Program-made: the position numbers and the translations under genes
The notes under the pieces: model-generated
Told to the model about the DNA's origin: nothing
The model's input: the letters and a program-made list of their open reading frames with translations, nothing else
Databases searched by the model: none
Shown: piece by piece, positions 60,786-64,000 of the stretch
Numbering within the stretch: the stretch's first letter is position 1
Layout of the letters: each line of letters starts with the position of its first letter
From: Vibrio artabrorum
GTDB taxonomy: Bacteria > Pseudomonadota > Gammaproteobacteria > Enterobacterales > Vibrionaceae
Reading direction: 5' to 3'
NCBI RefSeq assembly: GCF_024347295.1
Contig: NZ_AP025458.1
Span: forward strand, 2,728,001-2,792,000
DNA: 64,000 nucleotides

Positions 60786-60943
60786 TTTTTGTTAATCTAA
60801 CCGTAACTTTACTCGGATGAAACAAATAAAATATTGTCATGAAAAAAGGGTTAGCAACACTTTCATGATATTTGTTCAATCACACTTATTATTCGTGCCT
60901 TAGACAATTAGGCAGCAAAGGAACTTAAAAGAGGGTTTAATTT

Positions 60944-61948
60944 ATGGCGACAATGAAGGATGTTGCCCAGTTAGCAGGCGTCTCAACAGCCACGGTATCA
61001 CGTGCATTGATGAATCCTGAGAAGGTCTCCGTGTCTACTCGTAAACGAGTCGAGACAGCAGTGCTTGAAGCTGGATACTCCCCCAACACATTAGCTAGAA
61101 ACTTACGTCGCAACGAATCAAAAACCATCATCACTATCGTTCCTGATATCTGTGACCCTTATTTCGCCGAGATCATTCGTGGTATTGAAGATGCCGCAGT
61201 AGAAAATGACTACCTTGTTCTGCTTGGTGATAGCGGCCAACAAAAAAAGCGCGAATCCTCATTTGTTAACTTAGTCTTTACCAAGCAAGCCGATGGTATG
61301 TTATTACTTGGCACTGATCACCCATTTGATGTCAGTAAGTCTGAACAAAAAAACTTACCCCCGATGGTAATGGCGTGTGAATTCGCCCCTGAACTTGAAC
61401 TCCCCACCGTGCACATCGATAACCTAACGTCTGCATTTGAAGCCGTAAACTACCTCGCTCAGCTCGGTCATAAACGTATTGCTCAAATCTCTGGACCAGT
61501 ATCGGCAACGCTATGCAAATTCCGTCAACAAGGTTACCAACAGGCACTGCGTCGAGCTGGGATATCAATGAACCCAGCATACAGCACCATTGGTGACTTT
61601 TCCTTTGACGCTGGCGCTCAAGCGGTTCGTCATTTACTGGCACTGCCAGAGCAACCCACCGCCATTTTCTGTCACAACGATGCGATGGCGATCGGGGCCA
61701 TTCAAGAAGCAAAAAGGTTAGGTTTACGTGTTCCTCAAGACCTCTCCATTGTTGGCTTCGATGACATCCAATTTGCTCAATACTGCGATCCACCGTTAAC
61801 CACGATTTCTCAACCTCGTTATGAAATTGGACGCCAAGCGATGTTAATGATGTTGGATCTACTGAAAGGCAATGATGTACAAGCGGGTTCTCGTCTACTT
61901 GAAGCAAAATTGGTCGTTCGAGGCACGACGGCACCACCACGACTATAA
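60944..61948 (+). CDS. cytR: LacI-family nucleoside regulator CytR
   Basis: A 334-residue regulator. The N-terminal helix-turn-helix is MKDVAQLAGVSTATVSRALM (residues 4-23), with hinge helix TLARNLR, and the C-terminal periplasmic-binding-like domain carries CHNDAMAIGAIQEAKRLG and VPQDLSIVGFDDIQFA. Position after priA and ahead of ftsN is the E. coli cytR arrangement. CytR works with CRP to repress nucleoside uptake genes and, in vibrios, also affects competence and chitin/biofilm genes. A GAGGG site precedes the ATG. Confidence 0.95.
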   Translation: MATMKDVAQLAGVSTATVSRALMNPEKVSVSTRKRVETAVLEAGYSPNTLARNLRRNESKTIITIVPDICDPYFAEIIRGIEDAAVENDYLVLLGDSGQQKKRESSFVNLVFTKQADGMLLLGTDHPFDVSKSEQKNLPPMVMACEFAPELELPTVHIDNLTSAFEAVNYLAQLGHKRIAQISGPVSATLCKFRQQGYQQALRRAGISMNPAYSTIGDFSFDAGAQAVRHLLALPEQPTAIFCHNDAMAIGAIQEAKRLGLRVPQDLSIVGFDDIQFAQYCDPPLTTISQPRYEIGRQAMLMMLDLLKGNDVQAGSRLLEAKLVVRGTTAPPRL

Positions 61949-62070
61949 GCTTTCGAAATACCGATATCAGTCTGCAGCACATTTTAATATGTCGCTTCGA
62001 TTTCTAGACTATTATCCTCATGCGATCTGGATTACCATGAGAGCAGAATCATCAACTATTGAATTGTCTT

Positions 62071-62610
62071 GTGGCTAAGAAAGATTATGTAACGCGTGGT
62101 CGTGGCACAAAAAAAACGACTAAAAAACAAGCTCCTCGCCGTAAACCTTGGCGCAGTGGCCTTTTAGCGATCCTCCTTGTCGGTGGTTTTGTTTATGGGC
62201 TTTACTTACTGAGTAATGATCCTGAGCCGCCAGCACCGGTTCCAGTCGTAAGTAAACCAACACCGAAGCCAAAACCAACGAAAGTGATCCCGCCCCCTCC
62301 TGAAGAGAAGTGGGACTACGTTGAAACATTGCCAAGCCGTGAGATTAAAGTACAAGCCAAAGAACAAACGGTCTCCAAGATCCCTTACGTCATGCAGTGT
62401 GGGGCTTACAAAACCTCAGCACAAGCCGAAGCTCGTAAATTGGATATTGCCTTCCAAGGCCTCTCGAGTGAAATCCGTAAAAAAGAAGGGAGCAGTTGGT
62501 ATCGTGTGGTTCTAGGACCATACAAGTTTAAGCGCGACGCAGAGCGAGCTCGTCATAAGCTGCAACGAGCAAAAATCGAACCTTGTGCAATTTGGAAGGA
62601 TACCGATTAG
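62071..62610 (+). CDS. ftsN: cell division protein FtsN
   Basis: A 179-residue bitopic protein that activates septal peptidoglycan synthesis. It opens AKKDYVTRGRGTKK, a basic cytoplasmic stretch, has a membrane segment at about residues 29-50, a Pro-rich linker, and a C-terminal SPOR domain (YVMQCGAYKTSAQAEARKLD, then WYRVVLGPYKFK). Two Cys residues (MQC and EPC) could form the disulfide known in E. coli FtsN. It is much shorter than E. coli FtsN (319). GTG at 62071 is the likely start because it begins the conserved AKKDYV; the frame opens at TTG 62059. Between cytR and hslV as in E. coli. Confidence 0.93.
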   Translation: MAKKDYVTRGRGTKKTTKKQAPRRKPWRSGLLAILLVGGFVYGLYLLSNDPEPPAPVPVVSKPTPKPKPTKVIPPPPEEKWDYVETLPSREIKVQAKEQTVSKIPYVMQCGAYKTSAQAEARKLDIAFQGLSSEIRKKEGSSWYRVVLGPYKFKRDAERARHKLQRAKIEPCAIWKDTD

Positions 62611-62658
62611 CGACGACGGCAATAACGCCGTTACATCTGCCATCGCCATACAACACCA

Positions 62659-62684
62659 AAAACCTCCTATTGTGGAGGTTTTCT
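62659..62684 (+). terminator. terminator after ftsN
   Basis: Arms AAAACCTCC and GGAGGTTTT around a 6-base loop, followed by CTTTT. Confidence 0.8.
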
Positions 62685-62756
62685 TTTGTTCCCCCGCTTT
62701 AAACCCAATATCTTGACGACTTCCGTCGATAAGTTGCGCGACATCACTCGTGGTTC

Positions 62757-62785
62757 CTTGAATTATCCAACTATCATCCTCATAT
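62757..62785 (+). promoter_or_regulatory. candidate sigma-32 heat-shock promoter for hslVU
   Basis: CTTGAA (62757-62762), 15 bases, then CCTCATAT (62778-62785), close to the sigma-32 consensus CTTGAAA-N11-15-CCCCATNT. It sits 43 bases before the hslV start. hslVU is a sigma-32 operon in E. coli. Confidence 0.7.
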
Positions 62786-62827
62786 ACTTTTCATACCCAA
62801 AGATAAGAATATTAAGAGGCCCTACTC

Positions 62828-63376
62828 GTGACTACCATAGTATCTGTACGTCGTAATAATAAAGTCGTCATCGCGGGTGATGGACAAGTATCTCTAGGCA
62901 ATACTGTAATGAAGGGCAATGCCCGTAAAGTACGTCGCCTATACAACAACAAAGTACTGGCAGGTTTCGCTGGCGGTACGGCTGATGCTTTCACGCTATT
63001 CGAAAAATTTGAAAGCAAACTGCAAATGCACCAAGGCCACCTAACCAAAGCTGCCGTTGAGCTAGCGAAGGATTGGCGTAGCGATCGCGCGCTCCGTAAA
63101 TTAGAAGCCTTGCTGGCGGTTGCGGATGAAACTGCGTCACTGATCATTACAGGTAACGGCGATGTTGTTCAGCCTGAAAATGACCTGATTGCGATCGGTT
63201 CGGGCGGCAACTTCGCTCAAGCTGCAGCGACTGCACTATTAGAAAATACAGATTTAGATGCGCGTGAAATCGCAGAAAAATCGCTGAATATTGCTGGCGA
63301 TATCTGTGTGTTCACCAACCATCACCACACTGTTGAAGAACTAGAAAGCACCGTTGAGCTGCCAAAGCCAGAGTAA
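62828..63376 (+). CDS. hslV: HslV protease subunit
   Basis: A 182-residue proteasome-like Ntn peptidase. After removal of the start residue the catalytic Thr1 begins [21 protein letters not shown]. Family blocks [26 protein letters not shown] and GSGGNFA are complete. The start codon is GTG. It forms the HslUV ATP-dependent protease with hslU, 58 bases downstream. Confidence 0.97.
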   Translation: MTTIVSVRRNNKVVIAGDGQVSLGNTVMKGNARKVRRLYNNKVLAGFAGGTADAFTLFEKFESKLQMHQGHLTKAAVELAKDWRSDRALRKLEALLAVADETASLIITGNGDVVQPENDLIAIGSGGNFAQAAATALLENTDLDAREIAEKSLNIAGDICVFTNHHHTVEELESTVELPKPE

Positions 63377-63434
63377 CGAACGCTTCCATCAACAACCTTG
63401 TATTCAACCGTGATTAAAGAATTAAGGAAAAACC

Positions 63435-64000
63435 ATGTCTGAGATGACTCCTCGCGAAATTGTTCACGAACTCAATCGCCACATTATCGGCCAAGACAAC
63501 GCTAAGCGTTCCGTGGCTATCGCTCTGCGTAACCGCTGGCGTCGTATGCAGCTTGAAGAAAGCTTGCGTGTTGAAGTATCACCAAAGAACATCCTAATGA
63601 TTGGTCCAACGGGTGTTGGTAAAACTGAAATTGCTCGCCGTCTAGCGAAACTAGCCAACGCGCCTTTCATCAAGGTAGAGGCGACTAAGTTCACCGAAGT
63701 GGGTTATGTTGGTAAAGAAGTGGAAACCATCATCCGTGATCTAACGGACGTTGCCATCAAGATGACGCACCAACAAGCGATGGAAAAAGTACAGTACCGC
63801 GCGGAAGAACAAGCTGAAGAACGTATTCTAGATGCCCTTCTACCGCCAGCACGTGATGCTTGGGGTCAGAACGAGCAATCAACTGAAGACACCACTTCTT
63901 CCAACACTCGCCAGATTTTCCGTAAGAAACTGCGTGAAGGTAACCTCGACGATAAAGAGATTGAAGTTGATGTCGCTGCACCGCAAATGGGCATTGAAAT
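63435..64000 (+). CDS. hslU: HslU ATPase subunit, 3' end outside window
   Basis: The first 188 codons of the AAA+ unfoldase partner of HslV; the frame is open to the window edge. [20 protein letters not shown] begins the family, Walker A is GPTGVGKTE near residue 57, and [12 protein letters not shown] follows. The start has a TAAGGAAAAACC site. A downstream I-domain (from about residue 110) is included in the visible part. Same operon as hslV. Confidence 0.97.
   Translation, partial: MSEMTPREIVHELNRHIIGQDNAKRSVAIALRNRWRRMQLEESLRVEVSPKNILMIGPTGVGKTEIARRLAKLANAPFIKVEATKFTEVGYVGKEVETIIRDLTDVAIKMTHQQAMEKVQYRAEEQAEERILDALLPPARDAWGQNEQSTEDTTSSNTRQIFRKKLREGNLDDKEIEVDVAAPQMGIE

Noticed and set aside
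61332..61982. 216-codon open frame antisense to cytR
   Set aside because: Fully inside cytR on the opposite strand, with composition typical of a shadow frame and no family similarity.

Overview
The window is chromosomal DNA of a gammaproteobacterium and almost certainly a Vibrio; a Splendidus-clade species is my guess. The evidence is the gene order (slyX-slyD-yheV-kefB-kefG-yheS-yheT-yheU-prkB-crp, then ast genes, xds, the trpS-to-aroK block, pilMNOPQ and argE/argCBGH) together with the Vibrio quorum-sensing regulator gene aphA, an extracellular nuclease gene like xds, an argH-argA fusion and a CytR gene. No rRNA, tRNA, CRISPR array, IS element or prophage was seen. The density is that of a core chromosome: about 56 protein genes, nearly all recognisable.

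Layout. 1-11.9 kb: a WD40 lipoprotein (cut by the left edge) and slyX; an isoaspartyl peptidase; the slyD/yheV/kefB/kefG group on the minus strand; divergent yheS with the yheT-yheU-prkB-crp run. 12-17.9 kb: pabA, argD/astC, astA, astD and a DUF1338 protein (arginine succinyltransferase catabolism). 18-29.8 kb: secreted nuclease Xds, then aroK-aroB-damX-dam-rpe-gph-trpS reading leftward. 28.2-32.6 kb: the pilMNOPQ type IV pilus assembly operon, divergent from the PBP1A gene mrcA. 35.4-39 kb: oxyR, divergent from a peroxiredoxin-glutaredoxin hybrid and a flavin disulfide reductase, with a four-part OxyR-like operator between. 39-47 kb: small genes, then arginine biosynthesis (argH(A), argG, argB, argC, with argE divergent) carrying ArgR-type boxes. 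47-50.6 kb: ppc and aphA, the latter with a long folded leader. 50.8-56.1 kb: methionine genes metF, metL, metB and metJ with two sets of tandem met boxes. 56.3-64 kb: malic enzyme, rpmE, priA, cytR, ftsN, and hslV-hslU (hslU cut by the right edge).

How the genes fit together. Three regulons can be read directly from operator sequences next to their genes: ArgR (arginine synthesis), MetJ (methionine synthesis, with metJ itself) and OxyR (thiol peroxide defence). Several genes are dual-use: argD serves both arginine synthesis and catabolism, and argH(A) holds the first committed and last steps of the pathway in one chain. ppc, malic enzyme, rpe, gph and prkB sit among them as central-carbon genes.

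I found no convincing new multi-gene system. The more interesting points are regulatory or structural: the folded aphA leader with Qrr-like pairing sites, the nested inverted repeats upstream of aroK, a TTAACTA tandem repeat after mrcA, the cysteine-rich C-terminus of the disulfide reductase beside PrxGrx, and the GlyGly-type sorting tail on Xds.
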